A stretch of DNA of 22,290 nucleotides from JALRLA01 sp046047755 (GTDB lineage: Bacteria > Bacteroidota > Bacteroidia > NS11-12g > UBA955), in assembly GCA_046047755.1 (NCBI GenBank), contig JBJOHK010000154.1, positions 1-22,290 of the forward strand. The letters are read 5' to 3'. Shown piece by piece: positions 7,004 to 15,832 of the stretch. The position numbers were made by a program, and so were the translations under genes. Within the stretch, counting starts at the first letter, position 1. Each line of letters starts with the position of its first letter. The notes under the pieces are model-generated. The model saw nothing but the letters and a program-made list of their open reading frames with translations, was not told where the DNA came from and ran no database searches.

Positions 7004-8281
7004 ATGCCGTATTTCTTTACTTCAGAATCTGTTTCGGAAGGCCATCCTGACAAGGTAGCCGATCAAATCTCCGATGCTTTGATTGATCATTTCTTGGCTT
7101 ATGACGCTTCTTCTAAAGTAGCGTGTGAAACCTTGGTAACTACCGGTCAAGTGATTTTGGCGGGTGAAGTGAAGTCTGAGGCCTATTTGGACGTTCAGAA
7201 AATTGCCCGCGAGGTGATCGCCAAAATTGGCTACACCAAAAGCGAGTACATGTTCGATGCTAGCTCTTGTGGGGTGCTGAGTGCCATTCACGAGCAAAGC
7301 CCTGACATCAACCAAGGCGTGGAGCGCAAGAATCCCGAAGATCAGGGTGCCGGTGACCAAGGCATGATGTTCGGTTTTGCTACCAACGAAACCGATTCTT
7401 ACATGCCTTTGCCGTTGATGCTCTCGCACATGTTGTTGCAAGAGTTGGCTGACATGCGCCGAGAAGGAACCCAAATTCCTTATTTGCGTCCCGATGCCAA
7501 AAGCCAGGTAACCATTCAGTACAGCGATGACAACAAGCCCATGCGCATCGATGCCATCGTGATTTCCACCCAACACGACGATTTTGTCAAGCCTGATTCA
7601 GCTGAGGCTGATGAGCAGATGTTGGCCCAGATTCGCAAGGATATCATCGGTTTGTTGATTCCCCGAGTCAAAGCCAAACTCAATGCCGATTTGCAGGCCT
7701 TGTTCGGCGATGACATTGAATATCATATCAACCCTACGGGTAAGTTTGTCATTGGAGGTCCTCATGGCGATACCGGTTTGACCGGTAGAAAAATAATCGT
7801 AGATACCTACGGTGGTCGAGGCGCTCACGGAGGTGGAGCCTTCAGTGGAAAAGACCCCAGCAAGGTTGACCGTTCAGCCGCCTATGCTACCCGCCACATT
7901 GCCAAAAACTTGGTTGCGGCAGGTGTATGTGATGAGGCCTTGGTTCAAGTTAGCTATGCCATCGGTGTAGCCAAGCCTTGTGGTGTTTATGTGAATACCA
8001 ACGGCACCGCTAAGGTGAACATGAACGACGGTCAAATCGCGGAAATCGTGAAGAACATGCCTGAGTTTGACTTGCGCCCCTACTTCATTGAGCAGCGTTT
8101 CAATTTGCGCTCTCCCATATATTTGGAGTCAGCCGCTTACGGTCACATGGGCCGCGAGTGCACAGAGGTGACCAAAGTATTCAATGCCGGCACGCCTCAG
8201 GCCAAAGAAGTTCACGTAAAACTGTTCCCATGGGAAGAGTTGAATGCCGTTCCTGCCGTTAAACAAGCCTTTGGTCTATAA
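7004..8281 (+). CDS. metK: S-adenosylmethionine synthetase
   Basis: 425 residues, somewhat longer than the E. coli enzyme (about 384) but usual for Bacteroidota. It makes S-adenosylmethionine from methionine and ATP in the cytoplasm. Conserved signatures include the N-terminal SESVSEGHPDKVADQ, the loop motif GAGDQGMMFG, the phosphate-binding GGPHGDTGLTGRK and the glycine-rich DTYGGRGAHGGGAFSGKD, ending with KVDRSAAY and the C-terminal domain. The ATG at 7004 gives the expected start MPYFFTSESVSEGHPDK; an in-frame TTG at 6992 overlaps the -7 promoter element and is rejected. The gene appears to be transcribed alone, with its own promoter element and a strong terminator downstream. Its product supplies SAM for PrmA in the same window. 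Confidence 0.97.
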   Translation: MPYFFTSESVSEGHPDKVADQISDALIDHFLAYDASSKVACETLVTTGQVILAGEVKSEAYLDVQKIAREVIAKIGYTKSEYMFDASSCGVLSAIHEQSPDINQGVERKNPEDQGAGDQGMMFGFATNETDSYMPLPLMLSHMLLQELADMRREGTQIPYLRPDAKSQVTIQYSDDNKPMRIDAIVISTQHDDFVKPDSAEADEQMLAQIRKDIIGLLIPRVKAKLNADLQALFGDDIEYHINPTGKFVIGGPHGDTGLTGRKIIVDTYGGRGAHGGGAFSGKDPSKVDRSAAYATRHIAKNLVAAGVCDEALVQVSYAIGVAKPCGVYVNTNGTAKVNMNDGQIAEIVKNMPEFDLRPYFIEQRFNLRSPIYLESAAYGHMGRECTEVTKVFNAGTPQAKEVHVKLFPWEELNAVPAVKQAFGL

Positions 8282-8297
8282 CCATTAATTAAATTCT

Positions 8298-8335
8298 AGA
8301 AAGCCTCGGCTAACGGGCCGGGGCTTTCTCATTTT
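8298..8335 (+). terminator. Rho-independent terminator of metK
   Basis: A 13-base-pair stem (8298-8310 with 8317-8329, one G-T wobble) encloses a 6-base loop TAACGG and is followed by CATTTTC. Arms read AGAAAGCCTCGGC and GCCGGGGCTTTCT. It lies 16 bases after the metK stop and is the clearest terminator in the window, although the T-run is short. Confidence 0.8.
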
Positions 8336-8343
8336 CAATCCCT

Positions 8344-8351
8344 TATCTTTA
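8344..8351 (+). promoter_or_regulatory. -7 promoter element of glmS
   Basis: TATCTTTA differs from TAnnTTTG only in the last base and ends 6 bases before the glmS ATG. No glmS ribozyme fits in the 76-base gap after metK. Confidence 0.4.
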
Positions 8352-8357
8352 CCTATC

Positions 8358-10211
8358 ATGTGCGGAATTGTCGGATACATCGGTACCAAAGAAGCCTACC
8401 CCATCGTCATTAAAGGACTGAAGCGTCTGGAATACAGAGGCTATGATTCAGCCGGAGTCGCTTTGATGGATGCTGACCTTACTGTTTTTAAAAAGAAAGG
8501 CAAGGTCTCTGATTTGGAGGCTCATGTGAATCAAACCGCAAAAGGCAAGGAGCTGACAAGTACCATAGGTATGGGACATACCCGTTGGGCTACACATGGA
8601 GAACCCAACGACCGAAATAGCCATCCGCATCAATCACAGAGCGGTGATTTGGCCATCATTCACAACGGCATCATTGAAAACTACGCCACTCTAAAAGAAG
8701 GGTTGGTCAATCGAGGTCACAGTTTCGCATCTGATACCGATACCGAAGTCCTGGTTCATTTGATCGAAGACATCATGGAGCATACCAAGCTCGATCTATT
8801 GGATTCGGTTCGCGCGGCCTTGAGCCAAGTGAATGGAGCCTATGCCATTGTCATTTTGAGTCAGCATCACCCCGAACATATCATCGCGGCCCGCAAGGGT
8901 TCACCTTTGGTGGTAGGTTTGGGCGAAGAGCGAGGAGAATTCTTCTTTGCTTCAGATGCCACTCCCATCGTGGAATATACCAAGCGAGTGATTTACCTCA
9001 ACGATGGGGAAATCGCCACGGTTGAAAACGGTGAATTGACCGTAACTACTATTGAAAATGAGATCCAGAACCCTTATGTGCACGAGTTGGAGATGAACTT
9101 GGAGCAGTTGGAAAAGGGAGGATATGAGCACTTCATGCTCAAAGAAATTTATGAGCAGCCCAAGAGCATTTACGATTCTTTTAGGGGTCGATTTGACTCG
9201 GCAAGCTGCGAGTTCATGATGCGCAGCGTTCAAGAATACGGAGACAAACTGCGCAACATCAAGCGTTTGGTCATCATCGGATGCGGCACCAGCTGGCATG
9301 CTGGTTTGGTGGCAGAATACATCTTTGAAGACTTGGCGCGAGTACCGGTAGAAGTAGAATATGCGTCTGAGTTTCGCTACCGCAATCCCGTTATCTACAA
9401 TGACGATTTGATCATTGCCATCTCCCAAAGCGGGGAAACGGCCGATACCTTGGCTGCTATGGAATTGGCCAAACAAAAGGGTGCCACGGTGTTCGGTGTT
9501 TGCAATGTAGTAGGCAGTTCCATTCCTCGATTGAGCCATGCCGGGGCCTATACCCATGCGGGTCCTGAGATTGGGGTCGCTTCTACCAAGGCCTTTACCG
9601 CTCAGGTGACCGTTTTGACTTTATTGGCCTTGGCCATGGCCAAAGCAAAAGGCAGTTTGTCCAGCTCACGCATCACTGAGATCTTGGCAGAAATGGAAAC
9701 CATTCCCAGCAAAATTGAAAAGGCTTTGCAGTTGAATGACTCCATTGTGGAATTGTCCAAGCAATACAAAGACGCTCACAACTTCCTGTTCTTGGGCCGC
9801 GGATACAATTTCCCTGTAGCCTTAGAGGGCGCCTTGAAACTGAAGGAGATTTCGTACATCCACGCGGAGGGATACCCGGCGGCTGAGATGAAGCACGGTC
9901 CCATTGCCCTGATCGATGAGAATATGCCGGTGGTGGTAATTGCGACCAAGAGCGAGCACTACGAAAAGGTGGTGAGCAACATTCAAGAGGTGAAAGCGCG
10001 CAAAGGCAAGGTCATTGCCGTTGTGACCGAAGGCGATCGCAATTTGGATGGCATGGTCGACCATGTGATTGAAGTGCCCGAGACCATGGAGGGCTTCAGC
10101 CCCTTGATTAACACAGTGCCCTTGCAGCTCTTGAGTTACCACATCGCCGTCATGCGCGGTTGCAACGTAGACCAGCCTCGAAACCTGGCTAAGTCGGTTA
10201 CCGTGGAGTAA
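8358..10211 (+). CDS. glmS: Glutamine-fructose-6-phosphate aminotransferase (isomerizing)
   Basis: 617 residues, full length. GlmS makes glucosamine-6-phosphate from fructose-6-phosphate and glutamine, the first step toward UDP-GlcNAc for peptidoglycan and lipopolysaccharide. The N-terminal glutaminase domain begins MCGIVGYIG, so the nucleophilic cysteine becomes residue 1 after methionine removal. It continues with RLEYRGYDSAG, GHTRWATHG and HNGIIENY. Two SIS sugar-isomerase domains follow: GCGTSWHAG, SQSGETADT and STKAFTAQ in the first, then FLGRGYNFPVALEGALKLKEISYIHAEG in the second. The C-terminus LAKSVTVE is the conserved family tail. The start at ATG 8358 is fixed by the catalytic Cys. 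The stop codon abuts the stop codon of a convergent minus-strand gene with no intervening base. It shares the envelope-precursor theme with the nucleotidyltransferase and murF-alr genes. Confidence 0.98.
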   Translation: MCGIVGYIGTKEAYPIVIKGLKRLEYRGYDSAGVALMDADLTVFKKKGKVSDLEAHVNQTAKGKELTSTIGMGHTRWATHGEPNDRNSHPHQSQSGDLAIIHNGIIENYATLKEGLVNRGHSFASDTDTEVLVHLIEDIMEHTKLDLLDSVRAALSQVNGAYAIVILSQHHPEHIIAARKGSPLVVGLGEERGEFFFASDATPIVEYTKRVIYLNDGEIATVENGELTVTTIENEIQNPYVHELEMNLEQLEKGGYEHFMLKEIYEQPKSIYDSFRGRFDSASCEFMMRSVQEYGDKLRNIKRLVIIGCGTSWHAGLVAEYIFEDLARVPVEVEYASEFRYRNPVIYNDDLIIAISQSGETADTLAAMELAKQKGATVFGVCNVVGSSIPRLSHAGAYTHAGPEIGVASTKAFTAQVTVLTLLALAMAKAKGSLSSSRITEILAEMETIPSKIEKALQLNDSIVELSKQYKDAHNFLFLGRGYNFPVALEGALKLKEISYIHAEGYPAAEMKHGPIALIDENMPVVVIATKSEHYEKVVSNIQEVKARKGKVIAVVTEGDRNLDGMVDHVIEVPETMEGFSPLINTVPLQLLSYHIAVMRGCNVDQPRNLAKSVTVE

Positions 10212-10409
10212 TCAAGATCCCGCCAAGGGGGAGCCGAAAATTCCCACGGCTATTTCGGCCCATAATAGGGCGACCAGAACAACAACTGTGGCAATTAGTA
10301 CCCAACGGGTTTTGGGTTGCTTGGCGTTGCGCAAGATGAATCGAATGGCGAATACCAATAGGCCAATGATGATGGAAGCGGCGGCAAAATCAAATAAATC
10401 CCAGTTCAT
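10212..10409 (-). CDS. Small two-helix inner-membrane protein, hypothetical
   Basis: 65 residues if started at the ATG at 10409 (MNWDLFDFAAAS); an ATG at 10418 adds three residues, and a TTG at 10445 seems unlikely. Two transmembrane helices (ASIIIGLLVFAIRFIL and WVLIATVVVLVALLWAEIAVGIFG) flank a basic loop, RNAKQPKTR. Short proteins of this layout starting MNWDL are common in Bacteroidota, which supports it being real, but no function is known to me. It lies 74 bases after the outer-membrane-protein gene on the same strand, and its stop directly meets the glmS stop head-on. No clear promoter element is visible upstream. Confidence 0.65.
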   Translation of the reverse strand: MNWDLFDFAAASIIIGLLVFAIRFILRNAKQPKTRWVLIATVVVLVALLWAEIAVGIFGSPLAGS

Positions 10410-10483
10410 GGATTCCATATAATGAGTGGCCCCAAACAGGTCCAACTGAATTCTATGAACCTGATATTTGTAAGGTTAGGGGC

Positions 10484-11242
10484 CTAATCTTTGGACTTTC
10501 CCATCTCCCAGCGGTACCCAATCTGTATGGTTTGGCTGCTATAGCCTAAGCGCATGGGTAACGAGGCGCCTTGGTATTCCAAGGGGTTCAAAGCTGAAGA
10601 CAAAGCAAACTGCTGGGTCAAAATGGCTTCCAGGTGTTTGAACCGAATGCCGTAGCTCAACGACGCGGTGGGAATGAATGATTTCAGCATACCTGAGGTA
10701 GCTGCGGGCGCAAAGGCATAGAACTCTTCAGGGGCATTTTTATACCAGCTGTAATCAGCCAAAGAAGCGTTGCGAGTACCCAACATAAGTCCACCCAATT
10801 GAATGCGGCCAACCGCTTCTATGAACTTGAGATCAAAGGTTTGGCTGTAGCTGATGCTAGGTGCCAGAAAGTTGGAATTCCCTTCCCATACAACCGGGCC
10901 GATATAACCCATAAAACCGGCGGCATGTTCAGGACTCATGGCCAGGCGATTGGGAATGGCTTGGGCTTGCAATCCTATGTATTTCATGCGACCCAAACGG
11001 TATTCGTACAAAAGACCGGCGGCTACCCCACCGTTTTCCCCGCTGTAGTAGCGGCATTGAAAATCAGGACTGACTTGCTGGGTCACGGAGCCAAAGGCGA
11101 AAGTTCCCAAAGCCATATGTGGCATGAAGCTGTGGCGCTTTTCTTGCCACTTGGGTTCTTTTTTCTCGGTGTTTGCTTTAAGGCTGCCGTTGCTGAGAAG
11201 CAAGCCTAGCGCTGCAGCAAAGAGGTGTATGCGTTTATCCAT
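10484..11242 (-). CDS. Predicted outer-membrane beta-barrel protein, hypothetical
   Basis: 252 residues with a signal peptide (KRIHLFAAALGLLLSNGSLKA). A series of alternating amphipathic strands follows, rich in glycine and aromatic residues (GGVAAGLLYEYRLGRMKYIGLQAQAIP, TASLSYGIRFKHLEAILTQQFAL), and the protein ends with strand QTIQIGYRWEM. This layout is typical of small Bacteroidota outer-membrane barrels; no specific family is recognised. The ATG at 11242 lies inside the end of the DUF1801 gene, giving a 37-base overlap. Later methionines would remove the signal peptide, so the overlap appears real. It is probably the fourth gene of the OstA-like transcription unit. Confidence 0.7.
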   Translation of the reverse strand: MDKRIHLFAAALGLLLSNGSLKANTEKKEPKWQEKRHSFMPHMALGTFAFGSVTQQVSPDFQCRYYSGENGGVAAGLLYEYRLGRMKYIGLQAQAIPNRLAMSPEHAAGFMGYIGPVVWEGNSNFLAPSISYSQTFDLKFIEAVGRIQLGGLMLGTRNASLADYSWYKNAPEEFYAFAPAATSGMLKSFIPTASLSYGIRFKHLEAILTQQFALSSALNPLEYQGASLPMRLGYSSQTIQIGYRWEMGKSKD

Positions 11243-11670
11243 TGTTCAGGGGTGACTTTGGCGACCAGTTCGCCGATGAGTTCGTGGGGAATGTGTTCCG
11301 GTTTTTTGAAGCGAATGCAGCTTTTGCCCATGTCGAGTTTGGAGGGTACGCGAGCGGCGTATTGTTCTTGAAACCAGGCCATGAGTGTAGCATCGGCGTA
11401 CAAACCCATATGGTACAAAGTGATAGCCCCTTTTTGATTGGCGATGCTCAAGAAAGGCAAGGGTATATTGGGATCGCAATGATATCCGGCGGGGTAGAGG
11501 CTATGGGGAACAGACCATCCGGGCATTTTGTAAGAGAAGCCTTCTTCGAAACCCTCAGGCAAATGGTCTCGAATGGTTTGCATTAGGGCCTCAAAGGCCG
11601 GTTTGCGTTCAGCAGGAATGGCGGCCAAGTATTCAGCCACTTCTTTACCAGGATCCTTGGTAGCGGTCAT
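11206..11670 (-). CDS. DUF1801 (YdhG-like) domain protein
   Basis: 154 residues from the ATG at 11670. The sequence matches the DUF1801 pattern: a helical start VAEYLAAIPAERKPAFEALMQTIRDHLPEG, then FSYKMPGW, a central hydrophobic strand pair LSIANQKGAITLYHMGLY, then SKLDMGKSCIRFKK and a helix IPHELIGELVAKVTPEQWINAY. Members are small cytoplasmic proteins of unknown biochemical role. The upstream in-frame codon giving a 168-residue version was rejected because the extra residues are not family-like. The start lies 26 bases inside the end of the DUF5686 gene and the end overlaps the next gene by 37 bases. It is an odd, apparently soluble passenger among envelope genes. Confidence 0.85.
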   Translation of the reverse strand: MTATKDPGKEVAEYLAAIPAERKPAFEALMQTIRDHLPEGFEEGFSYKMPGWSVPHSLYPAGYHCDPNIPLPFLSIANQKGAITLYHMGLYADATLMAWFQEQYAARVPSKLDMGKSCIRFKKPEHIPHELIGELVAKVTPEQWINAYTSLLQR

Positions 11671-14203
11671 ACGATTGAAAGTTGATTTTGAAACCCATGC
11701 GGGGCTGTTCAAAGATATTGGACATACCTACGGCATAATACAGTCCTAGCTTAAAGTGTTGGCGCCAAATGCGAATGCGCTTGTCGATGCCGGCATAGGC
11801 CTCGTAGAAGAACATATCTCGTCGTTCAGGAGCGTACAACATATTGAAGCCTATGCTCTCGCTCATGTTCAGGGATTTGACCCCTGGAATTTTATTGATC
11901 AAGGCCCCTTCAAATTGATGTCGGTAGTGCAATTCGACAAAACGCTTGAAGGTGGTAAAGGTGCTGTCCAGTGTCTGGAAATTGTACATAGGAGGGGTAA
12001 AGAAGCCTTCATCTCCGCGTCTTTGGTAGCGGTAATCAATCAAATTGATGTTGCGGTGCTGCAAGAAGGAACCCGAGTTGATACGGAGTTCGGAAATGCC
12101 CATCAAACCAAAAGAAATGTCTTGCTCGATGCGGTATTCCAAATAGCTGTAGTCGATAGTAGCGCCAAATGGGCCGGGAATGGCTCGGCGATAGTTGATG
12201 GAAAAAGTGGGCCAGCGCGAGCCTAATATGACCTTTTGTTTGGGTTCGCTCAAGTAATGCTGGAAGGGCGTATAGCTCAGGTTGATATCGGCGAATAGGG
12301 CCGAGTGTGGCGCAAAGGAGATGGGTTTGTTGTTCTCGAACAAGCTGTCTCCGTAGGCATCAAATTGGTAGGAGGCGATGTCTTGTCGGTCGCTGAATTC
12401 GGCTTGAACACGCAAGAACAAACCGTTGATCAGTTCCTGACTGTGGTAGGCGCTGATATGGTTGTGAACATAGAAATTGTCGCGCCTGAAAAAGTCGATG
12501 TAAGCGGCATTGGGGTTGATCAATCCAAAGTCGCGGCCCACATTCACAAAGTAGGAGGCCCGTTTGTAGGGGTTGTACAGTCGGCTCATATAGGCCGTAC
12601 CGCGCAGGTCTTGGTTCTGAAATCCGTATCCGCCGTTGAGGCCAAAGCGAAGGTCTGTTTTGTTCTCAAACGTTTTTTTGACGCTGCCGTAGAGTTCCAA
12701 ACGGGAACCGCCGGGCCACCAGGGTTGGTAGATGAACGCCAGCGGATTCAAAGACCACTCCAATCCCTTGCGGCGATCTTTATGGTCCTGGCCCCACAGT
12801 AAGAGGGACTGCCAGGTTACCCGGTTGATTCTGGCCTCTATGCTGTCCAGATAAGCGTCAGAGTTGCGCAGGCGCTCCAGACTATCTTCTTGGGTGAGAA
12901 ACAGGGACTCCAAGTTGCTCAAAGGTTGGCTGCGCTCTTGTTCCCACCAGCTGCTATCCTTATCGTAGGCCTCTTGTTCGGTGCGACTCAGCTCCAAGCC
13001 GAAGTGCTTTCGGTCAAACTGAGCCGGTGCCTGAATCTTTCGGTAGTCAACCGCTGTTTGGCCTTTAAAGGAACCGCCGGCTACTTTGGTGCTGTAAACG
13101 AAACGTTGGGAATCCAAGAGTAGGTTGGAATCGGCATCCAAACGGTAATACAGAGCAATGTCCATGCTGCTGTAGTCACCGAGCAAATGCGAGGGAATGC
13201 TGTAATGGGCCTCTTTGATGTAGAAGGCGGTGTCGACGATGTGCAATTCCCCATTGAAGGTGGAGTTGGCGACCTGTCGGGTATTCATTTTGATGCGCAA
13301 AATGCGCTGCCCTGAGCTGTCGTAATAGGCGCCCGCGAAGCGAAAACGATAGGCCAATAAGGCGTTGTTTGAAAGCGGCGACATCAGCGGCAGGGGGCAC
13401 AAACGAGGCACTTCCATCAAGTTTTGGTAGGGGTTGAAATCGGCCTCCGTGCTACTGAGGTAAAACAAGCCAAAACGGCTGCCGCGCTGTCGGTAACCCG
13501 ATACCGATTCTTTGACGAGGTTTCCTGGTGCCCAATCCAAATGCAAGCGTTTTTCTACCATACTGCCGGCAATGCGTTGGGCCTTGGAGCTGCTGTCAGT
13601 CTGGGCGGCACTGTCAGCTTTGGCGGCGTTTAGGGCTTGTTTCCAAGCCGGTAATTCACTGCTGTCTATGCTGGTAGTGGGTTCTGCGTTACGCCCGTTG
13701 TCGAAATACTCAAAAGCCTTGATGTACACTTCAGCCGAGAAAGGCGGCATGCGATCGGCCCAGATGCTTCTTCGGGCTATGGCCTTTTGCATCATAAGGG
13801 GCCCTGGGTCTTTCCATTTGGTACTGATGGTCACAGCCTCCATAGATTCGCTTTTGGGCTCCATCAATACCAGCAAGGTATCTGAGGTTTCGGCCCGCAC
13901 CAACAAGGGAAGCTCCGTCTCGTAATACTCGCTATGGCTAAACACCACTTGGTAGGCACCGGGCCGGAGTTGAAGTTTGAAATACCCGTCGGGGCCTGAA
14001 ATGCCCATGGCGTGACCGCTGCGCTCGAAGAGCTGCACCCCGGCAATCGGGTTGCGGGCCGTATCCAATACCAGCCCCAATATTTGGGCTTTCACGGGTA
14101 GTATGAGGGCTAGAAAGCTAAGAAAGAGGAATTTTTTCAGGCTGCTGGCGGGTGTCATCAGGCTAATAGCTAGATTTTTTAAAGTACTGACGAGCGATAT
14201 CAT
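11645..14203 (-). CDS. CarboxypepD_reg-like / DUF5686 outer-membrane protein
   Basis: 852 residues from the ATG at 14203. A signal peptide (KKFLFLSFLALILPVKAQ) is followed by a carboxypeptidase-regulatory-like beta-sandwich at about residues 40-115 (ILGLVLDTARNPIAGVQLFERSG, PDGYFKLQLRPGAYQVVFSHSEY). A central DUF5686 region then begins around SIWADRMPPFSAEVYIKAFEYF. The C-terminal half is rich in beta strands with aromatic girdles (LELYGSVKKTFENKTDLRFGLNGGYGF through KLGLYYAVGMSNIF) and looks like an outer-membrane barrel. Family members are Bacteroidota outer-membrane proteins without proven function. The ATG overlaps the OstA-like stop (ATGA). An alternative ATG at 14158 would give a tighter signal peptide but lose this overlap. 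The coupling suggests joint action with the OstA-like protein, but that is inference. Confidence 0.87.
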   Translation of the reverse strand: MISLVSTLKNLAISLMTPASSLKKFLFLSFLALILPVKAQILGLVLDTARNPIAGVQLFERSGHAMGISGPDGYFKLQLRPGAYQVVFSHSEYYETELPLLVRAETSDTLLVLMEPKSESMEAVTISTKWKDPGPLMMQKAIARRSIWADRMPPFSAEVYIKAFEYFDNGRNAEPTTSIDSSELPAWKQALNAAKADSAAQTDSSSKAQRIAGSMVEKRLHLDWAPGNLVKESVSGYRQRGSRFGLFYLSSTEADFNPYQNLMEVPRLCPLPLMSPLSNNALLAYRFRFAGAYYDSSGQRILRIKMNTRQVANSTFNGELHIVDTAFYIKEAHYSIPSHLLGDYSSMDIALYYRLDADSNLLLDSQRFVYSTKVAGGSFKGQTAVDYRKIQAPAQFDRKHFGLELSRTEQEAYDKDSSWWEQERSQPLSNLESLFLTQEDSLERLRNSDAYLDSIEARINRVTWQSLLLWGQDHKDRRKGLEWSLNPLAFIYQPWWPGGSRLELYGSVKKTFENKTDLRFGLNGGYGFQNQDLRGTAYMSRLYNPYKRASYFVNVGRDFGLINPNAAYIDFFRRDNFYVHNHISAYHSQELINGLFLRVQAEFSDRQDIASYQFDAYGDSLFENNKPISFAPHSALFADINLSYTPFQHYLSEPKQKVILGSRWPTFSINYRRAIPGPFGATIDYSYLEYRIEQDISFGLMGISELRINSGSFLQHRNINLIDYRYQRRGDEGFFTPPMYNFQTLDSTFTTFKRFVELHYRHQFEGALINKIPGVKSLNMSESIGFNMLYAPERRDMFFYEAYAGIDKRIRIWRQHFKLGLYYAVGMSNIFEQPRMGFKINFQSYDRYQGSW

Positions 14204-15828
14204 GGTGCTGGCGAGCCCCAGTCTCGCTGTAATTCGTTTAAGGTGTCGCGAAACTGAAAACGACTGGGTGAACGTTTTGGTGCGCGGTAGAAGGCTTCAA
14301 AAGGCAAAGCAAAGGCTTCGGCAGAGGGTTTGTTCTCTGGGTCCCAAACAAAACCTGGCAAACGAGATTCCTCAATAGGCAATTCGTCAGGTGGGTAGAC
14401 CGTTCCCTTGGGTTCTCCGTAAAAATAGACTTTGTCGATTTTGCCGTTGAGCATGGCAAAACGCATGTCACGGCTGCTGACCGAATTCACCCCATCGACT
14501 TGCTCTTCGCTTTTTAGGTAGTACAACGATTGGCTCTCGCGGTAGGCCGTCATCGAATGCAGTTTTCCCTCTCGAAAATACTGATTCATGCTGTCGGCCT
14601 TGATTTGGCTGAACAAGGGCAAGCCATTGAAGGGGTCTTGCCCATCGTGCATGACCACAAAGGCTTTGGAATATTGGGCTACACGTTCGATGCGCTGTCC
14701 ATTCATGAATAGGTCAATGTGTTCACCCGACAGCCGTGAGGCAGAATCATACAAGACGGGGTCTTCGCTCAATCGAAAGGCAGAATCGAGGCTGCTGTAA
14801 TCCAGTAAGTGGCAACGACCGGAAACTTGGGCGCGTTGCAATTGGACATCACCCTTGGCGCGCAGCCAGCGGTGGGCAAAACTATCGTTTCGGTAAAAAA
14901 AGCTGTCAGAACGAAGGTCAAAGGGCTCAGCTGAATCCAACTGACGGCCTAAGGGCCTTCCCCAGAATTTGCTCCCACCGTCTTCAGCGTACTCGGCGCC
15001 TGAGGCGTACAAGACCCAATCATTGGCCCTGTCTAACATCCAAACATGACCCAGTGCGGTGCCTTGTTTGCTGTTGCGGTGAAAGTATAGGGTGTCGCAG
15101 ACCAGCAAGTTGCGAGGGTCAACCAATTGCACCTGATCGTAAAACTCACCGTAGTGATCAGAGTTGCTGTACCAACCTCGGTTGAAAAAGAGCAGGGAAC
15201 TGTCTTGTTCCAACTGGGTATAGGTGTACAGTCGTGCTACCTTGATGTCGGTTTGGTATTCAAGTGTGTCGGTGAACAGCGAATAATCGGGCGTTTCTAG
15301 GCTGACGTTGTAGCGAAAAAACAGGGTCTTGGAACGGGCGTTGAAGCGACCGCTTCGGCTTTTCAAGGTAGAGCCTTGGTCCAAAATGGTGGCCCCGCTG
15401 CTGTACCAACCTTCTTTGGTAAGGGTGTTGTATTTGAGCCAGGGTGAGGTTAGGGTCATGCTGCCGTCGCGCAGTTCCACCTGACCCGAAACCTTGGCCA
15501 CATGTTCGCGGTTGTCGTAGAACAAATTCAAACCCGTTACCGTGGTGCCTTCACTGTTGACGATGCGCACATGCCCAATGCCCAAAAGGGTCTCGGTGGC
15601 CGGGTCGTATTCAGCCTGGTCGCAGGTTACGGTTGAACCCGACTGCTGAAAGCGAACATTTCCTTCTAGGAGTTGCACATTTCCCGTGGGTTTGGCCAGT
15701 GACTTCATGCGGCGGGCCTGCAATTGAATGGGTTGGCCCATTAAGGGTCCCAATTCTGCAAAAAATGCAAGAACAATTGGCAGGTATATTTGTACTTTTC
15801 GCAACAAGGCTAGAGAAAATCCCTGCAA
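14200..15828 (-). CDS. OstA/LptA-like protein (lipopolysaccharide transport-type beta-jellyroll)
   Basis: About 542 residues, beginning with a signal peptide (YLPIVLAFFAELGPLMGQ). The OstA-like N-terminal domain follows: IQLQARRMKSL, LLEGNVRFQQSGSTVTCDQAEYDPATETLLGIGHVRIVNSEGTTVTG, LFYDNREHVAKVSGQVELRDGSMTLTS. These are repeating LptA-type strands that in other bacteria bind lipopolysaccharide in the periplasm. Similar strand repeats continue to about residue 440 (LRAKGDVQLQRAQVSGRCHLLDY), so this is a long multi-repeat version compared with the short E. coli LptA. No ATG lies before the signal peptide. The start must be TTG, at 15828 or at 15807/15804, which would give MLRKVQIYLP. Its 5' end overlaps the promoter region of the divergent tilS gene, and its stop overlaps the DUF5686 start by 4 bases. 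Confidence 0.82.
   Translation of the reverse strand: MQGFSLALLRKVQIYLPIVLAFFAELGPLMGQPIQLQARRMKSLAKPTGNVQLLEGNVRFQQSGSTVTCDQAEYDPATETLLGIGHVRIVNSEGTTVTGLNLFYDNREHVAKVSGQVELRDGSMTLTSPWLKYNTLTKEGWYSSGATILDQGSTLKSRSGRFNARSKTLFFRYNVSLETPDYSLFTDTLEYQTDIKVARLYTYTQLEQDSSLLFFNRGWYSNSDHYGEFYDQVQLVDPRNLLVCDTLYFHRNSKQGTALGHVWMLDRANDWVLYASGAEYAEDGGSKFWGRPLGRQLDSAEPFDLRSDSFFYRNDSFAHRWLRAKGDVQLQRAQVSGRCHLLDYSSLDSAFRLSEDPVLYDSASRLSGEHIDLFMNGQRIERVAQYSKAFVVMHDGQDPFNGLPLFSQIKADSMNQYFREGKLHSMTAYRESQSLYYLKSEEQVDGVNSVSSRDMRFAMLNGKIDKVYFYGEPKGTVYPPDELPIEESRLPGFVWDPENKPSAEAFALPFEAFYRAPKRSPSRFQFRDTLNELQRDWGSPAP
15785..15800 (+). promoter_or_regulatory. -7 promoter element of tilS
   Basis: TATATTTG at 15785-15792 is an exact TAnnTTTG match, followed at once by TACTTTTC, a near match. 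It lies 40 bases before the tilS ATG and within the signal-peptide codons of the divergent OstA-like gene. No clear -33 element was found. Confidence 0.45.
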
Positions 15829-15832
15829 GTTA

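Noticed and set aside
8282..8357. glmS ribozyme upstream of glmS
   Set aside because: The 76-base gap is filled by the metK terminator and a promoter element; the ribozyme needs more space and was not recognised.
10233..10259. Inverted repeat GCCGAAA / TTTCGGC as a glmS terminator
   Set aside because: It has a 13-base loop, no T-run after it, and lies within the coding sequence of the convergent small membrane protein.
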